Below, one piece after another: positions 10,601-20,115 of a stretch of 64,000 bases of DNA. The DNA comes from Undaria pinnatifida. Lineage: Eukaryota > Sar > Phaeophyceae > Laminariales > Alariaceae. The DNA lies in contig JABAKD010000008.1 of the NCBI GenBank assembly GCA_012845835.1, forward strand, positions 13,763,501 through 13,827,500, given 5' to 3'. The translations under genes and the position numbers were made by a program. Position 1 is the first letter of the stretch. Every line of letters begins with the position of its first letter. The notes under the pieces were generated by a model. The model saw only the letters and a list, made by a program, of their open reading frames with translations. It was not told where the DNA came from and made no database searches.

Positions 10601-10878
10601 TATCACTTTTCGTGTGAAATGGTTTTCTGAATAATGACGGGGCTCCACCTTAACCCAAAATCGTCGGAAATCGGCCATTTTTTTTTTTTTGGCAAGATTT
10701 CTCGTTGTGTGTACCTGGGTCATGGGATTCGTTGCCCAGCTCGTTGAAAGTTTTTATTCTTCCCTGAAATCAGCTTTCGGGAGAGGTCTTAAGTTAACAA
10801 GGCTCCCAAATTAAGGACTCCCCTCCCCCCCCCCCAAAAAAAAAGTGGCGTGTGCACCTCTATATCATAGCACGCGTC
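10579..10878 (+). mobile_element. M2 MITE, copy 1
   Basis: M2 is a family of about 285 bp. Its ends read inward as GACGCGTGCTACGATAGAGGT, or close to that, on both sides. The interior includes TCGTCCGAAATGGTTTTCTG and AAGGACGTGTCTTAAG blocks. In this copy the left end merges with the preceding minisatellite, whose unit shares CGATAGAGGTA; the right end is ATCATAGCACGCGTC. Confidence 0.6.
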
Positions 10879-11117
10879 AGGAGCTCTATTTCATACCGCG
10901 ACAGACGTCACGGCAGAGAGGTGCGTCTATGTTTTTCTGAGGCTTTGCGCTCGAGTGAAGCTCTCTCTCTCTCTATAGATATATATACAAATATATATCT
11001 CGCCCCAGACCAAGGCTTCGGTCTACAGGGGGCGCCCCGGCTCCCCATTTTCAGCACAGAATTTGAGGCACTTACTTGTACGAGTCGTGACTCACCGACA
11101 AAATTCCTTTATTAGAC

Positions 11118-11405
11118 ACCACTGATTCTACGATATAGCCTCTCCCCCAAAAAACAGCGATCTTCTTTAACGAAACGTTTAGTGGCTGCTCGACACACAC
11201 ACGAGGAAGGATGGTAATGTGCACAAAATATCTTCGCACTCTTATTTTCTTTGTTTGCACAGGAACTATATCGAACGATCACGTCTGGGTGGCAAGAGGT
11301 AACGCATTTCACGAGATACGGCCGGGAGCAGCTTTCGAAACCGGCGATTTCGTTAAACAAAAAAGTTGGGGGGGCTACCGTAGTGAGACTCAGACGATCG
11401 TTTTG
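11118..11405 (+). mobile_element. M3 MITE, copy 1
   Basis: M3 has terminal inverted repeats of the form TTCTACGATAGCC followed by a run of C. Subterminal GCGATTTTCTTT and ACCGGCGATTTCG blocks are also present. This copy is intact in outline, with no coding frame. Other copies are at 15772-16425 and 61249-61502. Confidence 0.65.
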
Positions 11406-11530
11406 GCGTAGCTTAGCTATAGCCATGCCATTGGGGATTCGTACAGAAAAATTATTACAGCAGCAGCACGAGAGCCTAAAAACTAAAAGACCGCAAGGAA
11501 CAGAGTCGTCACCCGCGCGAGTGGCCCCGG

Positions 11531-11800
11531 ACGCGCGTGCGACGATCTAGAGGTAGCACTCACTTTCTGTCTCATGAAACGATTTCTGAATATGGCGGGG
11601 CTCCTTGACCCAAAATCGTCCGAAAAAAAGGTTGTACTTTTTACATTATTTTCGTTGTATACCTAAACCATGTGGGATTCTTCGTGTCCTTTTTACCGAA
11701 AATCGTTTTTTTTTTTTTAGTTGAGAAGGACGTGTCTTAAGGTCCTAAAGCAAAGAGCCTGAGAAAAAAAATGGTGAGTCTGTCTACCGTGGCGCGCGCG
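11531..11800 (+). mobile_element. M2 MITE, copy 2
   Basis: It begins ACGCGCGTGCGACGATCTAG and ends near GTGGCGCGCGC. It lies directly beside copy 3, giving a head-to-tail pair. Confidence 0.6.
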
Positions 11801-11801
11801 G

Positions 11802-12090
11802 ACGCGTGCTTACGATCTAGAGGTATCATTTTTCGTCCGAAACGGTTTTGTGAACGACATGGCTCTCCATAACCCAAACTCGTCGTGGAAATAGCTCAGT
11901 TTTTTTGCATGCTTATCGTCGTGTATCTATCTAGGCCATGGCATTTTTCATCCGCGATAAAGCAGGTGTGTTTATTTTTTATCCGGGATCAAATCAGTTT
12001 TGGGGTTAAGAAGGACGTGTCTTAAGCTCCAAAGGTGAGGCGTAGTATTAAGAAAAAAAGCGGTGCAGCGCCTCTCTATCGTCGTAGAAA
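11802..12090 (+). mobile_element. M2 MITE, copy 3
   Basis: It begins GGACGCGTGCTTACGATCTA and ends CTCTCTATCGTCGTAG. The interior matches copies 1, 2 and 4, including TTTTCATCCGCGATAAAGC-like sequence. Confidence 0.6.
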
Positions 12091-12489
12091 CACTGTAAAA
12101 ACAGGACCCCAAAACGGACCCCCCCCCCCGTACCGCAGAGGGTGGTCGGTGTTGGAAGGCGTTCTCCTCTTGGGTTCCGGTGTCTCTTTTATCACTCCAT
12201 AGATAGGCTCGTTGGCTAAACTCAAGGCTCTTACATTATGCTTTAACTAAAGGAACGCTTAGAGACGAGTAGATAAAAGAAAGAGCAGAACACGGCAGAA
12301 CGGGGCAGAAGCAGCACAGTGATGATGCGGGGAGTCGAACATGGACCACCATGTCGTCACTTACACCCTTGCCCATCCATGATGACGGCCTTGATGTGAC
12401 CGTGTGACCGTGACATGTAGCATCACCTGGTTCCGCCTCAACCATGGCATACATGGCTCAACACCGAACCTGTCGTAGAAAATTCATCT
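12091..12489. other. Spacer with a weak tRNA-like stretch
   Basis: On the minus strand near 12330-12400 the segment ATGTTCGACTCCCCGCATC resembles a tRNA T-arm/B box, but no paired acceptor stem is evident. Nothing else is recognised. Confidence 0.25.
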
Positions 12490-13012
12490 ACGGAGGACAC
12501 TCCATAGCAAACCCCTTCAGACCCCCGAAACCCCTTTCCTATACTAATTCCAAGTATTTTTTTGCCCAAAAATGGGTTTCCAGTTGTGACGGAGCTGTGT
12601 ATATATCGCCTTTGCAACCGAAAACCTTTTTTTTTTTCGACAATTTTACTTGAAGTTCGTGTAGGGAGGAATTTTGGGGCTCTAAACGCCTTTACAACGG
12701 GAAATCCATTAGTTGGGGACAAAATGCTTGGACTTAGTATGGGAAGGGGTTTTGGGGCTCCAAAGGGGTTAACGCCTTCACTACTGGAACCCCTTCTTGG
12801 GGACAAATTCACTTGAAGTTAGTTTACAGAGGGGTTTGGGGGCTCCTTCACTACTGGAACCTCTTTATGGGGACAAATTTACTTGAAGTAAGTATACGGA
12901 GGGATTTGGGACTCTAGACGCCTTTACAACGGGAAAACCATTCTTGGGGACAAAATGCATGGAATTAGTATGGGAACCTAGGGGTTGTGGGGCTCTAAAG
13001 GGGTTAAGGAGC
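12490..13012 (+). repeat. M1-derived tandem array
   Basis: Several diverged copies of the M1 unit stand head to tail. Recurring blocks are GGGGACAAAATGCTTGGA, ACTTGAAGTTAGT, GGGGCTC and CGCCTTTACAACGGGAAA. A TTAACGCC junction lies near 12768, and the array ends AAAGGGGTTAA near 13006. Similar arrays are at 30345-31030 and 32890-33400. Confidence 0.7.
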
Positions 13013-13187
13013 ACCGTCGTTCTCAGGAAATAGTTGTCAGCCAAAAAATCTTCTCGTCTGGCCCGTTTTCCAGAGCCTGCTACGGAGTACGACCGCAGTG
13101 GCTTGACAAACCTCAACCCCGTGGGGTTGACACGCCCCAACCCCGTTGGAGACAGCGGTATCTACCGCCTACGGACCCGCGGGCTTT

Positions 13188-13484
13188 TGTTAAGGAATTA
13201 GTGGGGTATTAGTCCGTTTGACCACTTTCAAAAGGTTAACCAATCAATAGCTTACCCAAACTGAGCCTTATAACACTCTTTCCCCCCTGAAACGGCGGGA
13301 TAGCAGGTCGGCCGGATATACGGCGGACCTCTGTCAATATCCAAGCCGTTTCATTTCCTGGAGATACCAGGGAGAGTATTCTTCAAGTTCGACATGGGGA
13401 AAATCTGAAAAGTCTAGTATTGTGGATAGTGGGGATCGAACCCACGACCCAAAAACCCATGGTCCTGCCGACGACGCCATTCGT
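13188..13484 (-). mobile_element. R1 LTR plus R1 internal region abutting an R2 LTR (hybrid element)
   Basis: On the minus strand the order is R2 LTR (13750 to 13485), R1-type internal region (13484 to 13276), R1 LTR (13275 to 13188). The internal region is full length with primer-site and polypurine ends. The R1 LTR is 88 bp because AATC is duplicated (CAATCAATAG). The two terminal repeats therefore come from different families. Confidence 0.78.
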
Positions 13485-13750
13485 AAGGTTATAGATGGGG
13501 ACACAGAGTGCCTCCTGCAGGTCTGCCAATTGAGCAGGTCCTCGGAGAGTACTCACTTTCTTTTCCTTCGTAGAGACGTTGCTTTATTCGATTCCACCAG
13601 AGCCCCGGATAGCTTATAAGATCGGAGGCACGTACCTCCGATCTATTTCCTAACTTTCCCGAATATAAAACACCAACCTTATCATACGAAACCCATCCCA
13701 ACGATCTCAAATTCGGACAGTTACCGGCCTTTCCAGGCCGTATCTTAATA
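13485..13750 (-). repeat. R2 LTR of the hybrid element
   Basis: This is a full-length R2 LTR whose terminal CCTTACA has become CCTTACG and whose TGTTAAG start has become TATTAAG. The internal palindrome around TCGGAGGCACGTACCTCCGA is kept. Confidence 0.78.
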
Positions 13751-14067
13751 TTCCTCTATCATCCTTCGAGGTATTATAGCGCACGCGCCGTCAATTCGCG
13801 ATATTTCAGGCCCTTATTGAGTGCTTGGGCCCACGGGTGGGGGGGGGGGGGCTGTTTGCTTGGTCTTCGTTTGATAGAGATGAGGTGCAAGAAGGGGGGT
13901 GTCATAGTTTTTTTGTTTTTTTTTCTCCTGGATGGAGGCTTTTTTCGTGTTCGTGCGTCAATTCGCGGTTTTTACTTGTGTAGACAAACTGCTTGCAAAA
14001 AAGATGAGCTAGCTTCTTAACGATCTCACAGCTGTACGATTTGTATGATCGTATACTTCAGTGTATG
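13751..14067. other. Spacer, nothing recognised
   Basis: It contains a G run (13838-13850) and T-rich sequence. There is no coding signal. Confidence 0.35.
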
Positions 14068-14451
14068 TGTTATGTAAGGCTTAGTGTGGATAAGCTATTG
14101 GTTAACCTTTTGCAAGTGGTCGAACGGACTAATACCCCACTAATACCTTAACAAATGGCGTCGTCGGCAGGACCATGTTTTTTTTGGGTCGTGGGTTCGA
14201 ATCCCACCATCCACAACAGTATTTTTTTTTCAGACTTTCCCCACGTCGAACTTGGAAACTACTCTCCCCGGTACGTATCCCCAGGAGATGAAACCGCTTG
14301 GATGTTGACACGCGTCCACCCGTATATCCGGCCGACCTGCTATCCCGCCCTTTCACGGGGGGGGGGAAGAGTGTTGTAAGGCTTAGTGTGGGTAAGCTAT
14401 TGGTTTTTTGCAAGTGGCCAAACGGACTAATAACCCACTAATTTATTAACA
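14068..14451 (+). mobile_element. R1 TRIM, complete but diverged
   Basis: LTRs are at 14068-14153 and 14372-14451. The primer-site candidate TGGCGTCGTCGGCAGGACC lies two bases after the first LTR. The T-arm-like GTGGGTTCGAATCCCAC lies in the internal region, and a G-rich tract precedes the second LTR. The second LTR has lost about seven bases near GGTTTTTTGC. Confidence 0.85.
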
Positions 14452-14635
14452 TATATATGTAGAAGTGTATTTGAAAGTTTGAAAATATATGAGTAGTGTG
14501 GGACATCTCTTCATATGCTCGTTTTTTTTCCCCTCCACCATTTTTTGACGGGTTTTGTTATCACTCATCATGTGCGCACCGCACATTGTCTGGTGGCAAA
14601 CATAACAATGACTACTACACTGCAGTCCCAAGGGG
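14452..14635. other. Short A/T-rich spacer
   Basis: No feature was recognised. Confidence 0.3.
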
Positions 14636-14800
14636 AGTCGCCGATCTATCTTCTTAATGAGAACACACACAACACCCAGTAATACTCGCGATATCGGAGT
14701 ATCACACATACACAGCATGCGAAAAGATGAGTTTCGACGGAATTTTGCGATCTCACAGCTGGATGGAAAGGAGTGCATTTTTATTTTTAGACTAACACAT
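14636..14800 (-). repeat. R4 dispersed repeat, copy 2 (partial)
   Basis: Minus orientation. It spans from GGGGAGTCGCCGATCTAT to the CAGCTGGATGGAAAGGAGTG end with the A/T-rich tail. Confidence 0.7.
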
Positions 14801-15264
14801 CGATGAAAGAAGGAAAAAAAAAAACAATCGTTTCACAACCCTTTGCGTTTCGCCTATATAAACAGGTAAAAAAAATAATCGTTTCAAGCCTTCAGCTTTA
14901 GCCTACAGGCAGGCATGCCCCCGCCCCTGTCGATTCTGAATACGATATATATGGAGCGCCGTAGTAGCGGTCCCGCCGGGTTAGTGCGGTAACCTCTATT
15001 ACGGAGGACGATAGTAAATAGAACCAAATATTGTTAGTAAAAATAGATGAATATATAGTTTTTGTGTCCACCGTAGGTCCTATGTATTAGAGTCCCCCGT
15101 AATACCTGGTAGAGAGAGTTGTGGGCCCCCAGTTTGGTGCGGCGGGGTGAGAATCACGGGTGTCCTCTACAAGTTGTCATTGTGTGTTTTCACATTGGCT
15201 AGAACTAAACCCAACCCAAACCCTTAACCCTAATGTTTCTTTCTGTCCTGCCGTCGACGCCACA
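14801..15264. other. Spacer with telomere-like CCCTAA words
   Basis: It contains TAAACCCAACCCAAACCCTT and AACCCTAAT near 15205-15233. At 15241-15264 the sequence TCCTGCCGTCGACGCCA is the R2 primer-site region adjoining the next LTR. Confidence 0.4.
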
Positions 15265-15533
15265 TGTGAAGTTAAAGGTGGGACACAGAGTGCCCCCTGC
15301 AGGTCTGCCAATTGAGCAGGTCCTCGGAGAGCACTCACTTTCGTTCCTTCGTAGAGATGTAGCTTTATTCGTTTCCACCAGAGCCCGGGATAGCTTTTGA
15401 GATCGGAGGCACGTGTCTCCGATCTCTACTCCCTAACTTTCCCGAATATAAAACGCCAACCTTATCGTACGAAACCCATCCAAATGATCTCAAATTCGGA
15501 TAATCACAGGCCTTTCGAGGCCGTATCTTAACA
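15265..15533 (-). repeat. R2 LTR with adjacent primer-site segment
   Basis: On the minus strand it starts TGTTAAGATACGG at 15533 and ends near 15265. It is followed by TGGCGTCGACGGCAGGA, so the LTR is truncated inside the internal region rather than a clean solo LTR. Confidence 0.78.
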
Positions 15534-15771
15534 CTAGCGCTAACAACCCTAACCCCAACCCGTACGAGATACCGGTCGGAGTGTCGCCTAATGACGTCAC
15601 AGGCGGGTGAAGGGGTTGAAAACACACAAAATAATGTGTGCTGTATCTCGCTGAGGACCGCTTGCCCCCTCTTGGTGTGGGATACACTTTTGGGGACAAA
15701 GGTCTTCAAGCGAGGAACAACTACACCACAGGGTCCCCCCCCCCCCGGTTGGAGGTGTCCTACATTATTTT
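15534..15771. other. Dispersed sequence with CCCTAACCCC words
   Basis: Near 15546 it holds CCCTAACCCCAACCC followed by GGTCGGAGTGTCGCCTAATG. The same block recurs near 16445-16515, showing that the telomere-like words belong to a dispersed repeat. Confidence 0.4.
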
Positions 15772-16425
15772 TGACGGAATTCTACGATGATAGATAGCTC
15801 CCCCCCCCAAAAAAACGGCGAAAATTTCTCTTCAACGAGCGTTTTATTGCCTGCTCGACACGAGGACGGATTGTTATAAGGCTTAGTTTGGGTAAGCTAT
15901 TGGTTAACCTTTTGCAAGTGGTCAAACGGACTAATACCCCACTAATTCCTTAACAAATGGCGTCGTCGACAGACCATGGGTTTTTGGGTCGTGGGTTCGA
16001 TCCCCACATCCACCATAATAAAACTTTTTCAGATTTCCCCATGGCGAACTTGAAAAATACTATTCCTGGTATCCCCAGGGAATGAAACGGCTTGGATAAT
16101 TGACAGGTCCGCCCGTAAATCCGGCCGACCTGCCATCCCGCCGTTTCAGGGGGGGAGAGTGTTATAAGGCTTAGTTTGGGTAAGCTATTGGTTAACCTTT
16201 TGCAAGTGGTCAAACGGACTAATACCCCACTAATTCCTTAACAGGATGCTTTGAAACAAACGTCTGCAATGCTTTTTCTTGCTTGCAAAGGACCATCGAA
16301 GGATAATGTCGGGGTGGGAAGCGCCTCCGTATTTCAGGAGAAACGGCCGGGAGCGGGTTTCAAAACCGGCGATTTCGGTAAAAGAAAAGTCGAGGGGGCT
16401 ACAGTAGAACGACTCTGTTGTGTTT
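15772..16425 (+). mobile_element. M3 MITE, copy 2, interrupted by an R1 TRIM
   Basis: The left part is 15772-15871 and the right part resumes at 16244, ending GGGGGCTACAGTAGAACGAC. Removing the R1 insertion and one GGAT restores the order seen in the uninterrupted M3 copy at 11118. Confidence 0.78.
15872..16243 (+). mobile_element. R1 TRIM, complete copy with identical LTRs
   Basis: LTRs 15872-15955 and 16160-16243 are both 84 bp and identical by eye, starting TGTTA and ending TAACA. The 204-bp internal region starts AA then TGGCGTCGTCGACAGACC (primer-site candidate). It carries GTGGGTTCGATCCCCAC, a tRNA T-arm-like stem-loop, and ends with the polypurine tract AGGGGGGGAGAG directly before the second LTR. 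GGAT flanks both ends (15868-15871 and 16244-16247). There is no coding capacity. Identical LTRs imply recent insertion. This is the reference copy for R1. Confidence 0.92.
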
Positions 16426-16439
16426 TTCACAATGGAGAT

Positions 16440-16520
16440 CGAACCACCCCAACCCTATCCCTAACCCTAACCCATAAGGTATATCGGTCGGAGTGCGCCC
16501 CTAACGACGTCACTTGTAAT
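16440..16520 (+). repeat. Telomere-like CCCTAACCCTAACCC segment in a dispersed repeat
   Basis: Two CCCTAA hexamers stand in tandem with variants and are followed by GGTCGGAGTGCGCCCCTAA. The downstream block is shared with the copy near 15546. The array is too short to be a former telomere. Confidence 0.5.
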
Positions 16521-16629
16521 AGAGCGTTAGTATACGGGATATAGATTCCAGAGTTTTGGTTTGTCGGCCACAACAATATTCTCTTGAACAGAATATTCTG
16601 AGTGGAGAAGAAAACACTGTAGAATCTAG

Positions 16630-16850
16630 CGACAAGTAGTAGTAGCAGTAGCAGTAGCAGTAGTAGTAGAAGCAGTAGTAGCAGTAACAGTAGCAGTAGT
16701 AGTAGAAGCAGTAGTAGCAGTAGTAGCAGCAGTAGTAGTAGCAGCAGTAGTAGTACTAGTCGCAGTAGTTGCAGTAGTAGTGGTAGAAGTAGTGGTAGTA
16801 GTAGTGTAGTGGTAGCAGTGGTAGTAGTAGCAGTAGTAGCAGTAGTTGTA
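16630..16850 (+). repeat. AGT/AGC trinucleotide microsatellite
   Basis: Mixed AGTAGCAGT triplets run for about 220 bp. Frames through it give only low-complexity peptides and are not coding. Confidence 0.9.
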
Positions 16851-16851
16851 G

Positions 16852-17137
16852 AGGACGCGTGCTACGATAGGGGTAGCAGTTTTCATTCGAAATGGTTTCT
16901 GAGTGACGTGGCTCTCCCTACTAACCCAAATTCGTCGGGAAAGACTTTATTTCTTTGCATGCTTCTCGTCGGGTGTCTAGGTCGTGGGATTTTTCATCTC
17001 CGCGATAAAAAAGAAGGTTTATTTTTCATCCGGGATCAAATCAGTTTTAGGGTTAAAAAGGACGTGTCTTGAGCTCGTGGATCGAGGAGCCTCGTCCGGA
17101 AAAAAAGTGGTGCATCTCTATTGTGGCACGCGTCTAG
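16852..17137 (+). mobile_element. M2 MITE, copy 4 (best preserved)
   Basis: It starts GGACGCGTGCTACGATAGG and ends TATTGTGGCACGCGTC, giving inverted ends of about 20 bp. It is about 286 bp. The interior matches the copies at 10579-12090. The target duplication is not clear. Confidence 0.7.
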
Positions 17138-17726
17138 CTTATACTTAATATATCACAAGAACGCTCTCGGTGAGGATGGAACGATCTTCCTCTGGACAAC
17201 ATAGCTGTGAGCGCCTTAAGCGCCAAAAGAAAAGTAGAACATCTAGGAGAACGTTCTTTGTACGTTCCACAGAAAAAGGTCCAGAAGAAAGCACATAAGC
17301 AGTGCTGGAGGGAGGCGAACTCTGTTTGAGGCTCGCCCCCAGGCTCTCAATCCTTTTCTGTCTCCTCGATCGAGCTTCTCATGGCTCCACGCCGGTAATA
17401 AGAAATCTACCAGACAGAGAAGAGATCGGTGCTGTCTCCATGCGAAGCTCATGCCCCCTGCGTCCTTTCCCTCACATCTATCTCACGGTCCCTCTCGACA
17501 TATATATTACACACTGGCGTGAAATGGTTGAAATAAACACAATGATAGTTAAATGTGTATTTCTGCCGGTTAGTCTGATACTTAGAACACGGGCGCATTT
17601 TTTCAAGGACTGCTACGTAGTAGGGCATTGAAGTTTGGTCGGATTGCGCGAACGAACAAACATTTTCGAACTCGCGTTTAGGGTGAGAATAATTGAGCTG
17701 CGCTCATCATGTTATACTAGGAGAAC
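17138..17726. other. Unique spacer, nothing recognised
   Basis: Short frames on both strands (17243-17452, 17302-17631) lack motifs and splice context that would support a gene. Confidence 0.35.
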
Positions 17727-18001
17727 TGTTAAGATACGGCCTCGAAAGGCCGGTAATTGTCCGAATTTGAGATCATTTGGATGGGTTTCGTATTATAAGG
17801 TTGGCGTTTTATATTCGGGAAAGTTAGGAAATAGATCGGAGGCACGAGCCTCCGATCTCAGAAGCTATCTCCGAGGCTCTGGTGGAATCGAATAAAACTA
17901 CGTACATATCTACGAAGGAAAAGAAAGTGAGTACTCTCCGAGGATCTGCTCAATTGGCAGACCTGCAGGGGGCACTCTGTGTTCCCACCTATAACTTTAC
18001 A
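17727..18001 (+). repeat. R2 solo LTR
   Basis: It starts TGTTAAGATACGG and ends AACTTTACA (275 bp). No internal region lies on either side, as expected for a solo LTR. The flanks AGAAC and GAGCC are not an exact duplication. Confidence 0.8.
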
Positions 18002-18004
18002 GAG

Positions 18005-18365
18005 CCCAGAAACTTCGAGGGTATCTTACCGCTTTTTCGAGAAAATGGTAAACATACTCTTTAGATTATTATGTAATATAAAAATAAAAATACACTCTCC
18101 ATCCAGCTGTGAGATCGAAGATTTTGTCGAAACTTCATGCTGTGAGATGGAAGATTTTGTCGAAACTCATCTATCTCGCTGCAAGCTGTGTGTGATACTC
18201 CGATCGCGCTTATTGCTGGCTGTGTGTCCTCATTAAGGATATAGGTCGGCGACTTGAAAATTATATATAGATACCCTCTAATCCTAACCCTAACCCCCCA
18301 TGAAACGCAACACCAACCAATCAATGCAGTGGGGTGAAACCCTCTTCGTCTCGTACACAGCGTGC
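18005..18365 (+). repeat. Dispersed repeat block with R4 copy 3 and CCCTAACCC words
   Basis: 18005-18060 carries TATCTTACCGCTTTTTCGAG, a motif seen again near 31630-32100. 18061-18260 is R4, with an internal repetition of the CTGTGAGAT(C/G)GAAGATTTT block. 18276-18300 is CTAATCCTAACCCTAACCCC, followed by GGGGTGAAACCCTCTTCGTC, also seen near 31720. Confidence 0.65.
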
Positions 18366-19534
18366 GTCAACCACATATATATATATATCGTCTATCGAAA
18401 TACTGGCAAGCTCGCTGTACTGAGACTGGAAACTTCTGCTGCACCGCTCTTCTTCCTCTCCGTGGGATAATCGTTGATTTCGACGGCCTACTTGTTGAAG
18501 AAAAAAATATGAAAACACGTCGTCAGTGCTCAGTGAGTTCGACAAATTTAGGGTCGATCGAGATACTCATCTTTGCAAGAAGATGCGTGTGCAATAAGAT
18601 ACACCGCGTCGGCCGCTCGTTTTTACAGAATAAGATGTGTTATCCTTTGCATACACACAGTTATTATGACTCCTACGCATGCTGTCAGAGGGTGAACATC
18701 TCAACAACAAAAGAATGTCCTCAACAATAATGAATGGTGCACCTGGTAGCAGTTTTTACCCACTACGCACAGTCAGTAGAACGGGTACGCACTTCGTACT
18801 AGTAATGAGGGACCGGTTGGTAGTTAGTTTTTACACACAGTCAGTAGAACGGGTTCGCACTCTTCTTACTAATAATGAGGGACCGCGACAAACTGCAGTC
18901 TACAGCGTAGAGACACATGCCTCCGGCGTTCCTTAGGAAAAAAGTTGTGTATTGTGGAAAAAAAAATAATAATGGGAGAATGCAGTGTGCGGGATTGGGG
19001 GTCTGGTTTGATTGTGCTTTTATTTTTTCCGAGTTTGTTTTTCTGGTAGGAAGTATAGCTCGTGTCGAGACATATCTATCAAAATCGTTGAGCACAATGA
19101 ATGGTTGATGTCAATTTTTGCGATTGACCCGCACACAAACTAAACATGGTCCCGGGCGGACAAAAGACAACATTTATAGCAGCTGCTGACCCATTATTTT
19201 TATTGATAAGTTTTTGTTGTAACATTGATTCAGATGCTCACCCTGGCGGCATCCATACGAGAGGTAAATACACATTCAAGAAGGATTCTACACATCTGTA
19301 AAAACGAGCGGCCGGTGTATCACGCAACTCGCCAAGATGAGCACATAATATATATCGACCCTAAATATTTGACGAACTCACGGCTGAAGTAATTTAGAAT
19401 TAAAATTATTTAAAAAAAAATGTGGACGCAATCGTCAAGTACTTGGTGCACAAAATACCACATATTATACCGCCGGGTGTACACTATTACTATATATATT
19501 ATATATTGCATATATATACCAGCCTCCCCTCACC
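18366..19534. other. Spacer, mostly unrecognised
   Basis: It includes fragments of an R4-like relative (GTGAGTTCGACAAATTTAGG near 18533; the reverse near 19330-19390) and a local duplication of CACAGTCAGTAGAACGGGT near 18769 and 18837. No gene is supported. Confidence 0.4.
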
Positions 19535-20115
19535 GGTTGTTCGACTTACAGGATATACTTGATAACACTGATGCATTTCTTCCGCGCGGCCGTCAGACCT
19601 CTTTGTCCCCCTCAAAAACAGGTTTGTACAGTTTCCGCGCATAGGTTGATTAACTTTATTATTTATTTATTTTTATCCTCCGGCGGATAGGGGAAAAAAA
19701 AGCTTCAGCTCACCACACCTTCCATATATGTTCATACACACGAGTGTCGATTGCATTCATTCGCAATCCAGCGCTAGCTTCCCACTGCTGTAGCGACAGC
19801 GCGAGCTGTCTCTGTCGGCGGTCCCCGTTACTACTCCGGCAGCGCAAGCTGCCGTCGCATACGGATGGATGCGCGTGGAAATGTCGACCCGGCCTGATCC
19901 CCGACGGTCAGGTGCGGTGGAGATAGCCACCCATTCATTGATTAACATCACCCTGTTGACCCTGGAACAAGCTACTACACTGTAGTTCTAAGGGAGTCGA
20001 CCTATATACACACACCCAGTAATACGCGCGATCGGAGTATCACACACAGCTTGCTCAACAAGACGAGTTTCGACGAAGCCTTCGATATCACAGCTGGAGA
20101 GTGTACCCGGTATTT
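19535..20115 (-). repeat. R4 dispersed repeat, copy 4, split by a SINE
   Basis: 19535-19654 and 19938-20115 are the two halves of one minus-oriented R4 copy. The break is exactly at the S1 insertion described next. Confidence 0.75.
19655..19937 (-). mobile_element. S1 SINE, longest copy (283 bp)
   Basis: It is flanked by TTGATTAAC at 19646-19654 and 19938-19946. On the minus strand it ends with TATCCGCCGGAGGATAAAAA and an A/T-rich tail, as expected of target-primed retrotransposition. This copy extends about 70 bp further 5' than the copies at 46227 and 36066, consistent with their 5' truncation. A tRNA-type promoter in the 5' part is not clear. Confidence 0.8.

Noticed and set aside
16626-16886. 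Threonine/alanine-rich minus frame
   Set aside because: It is translation of the AGT/AGC microsatellite.
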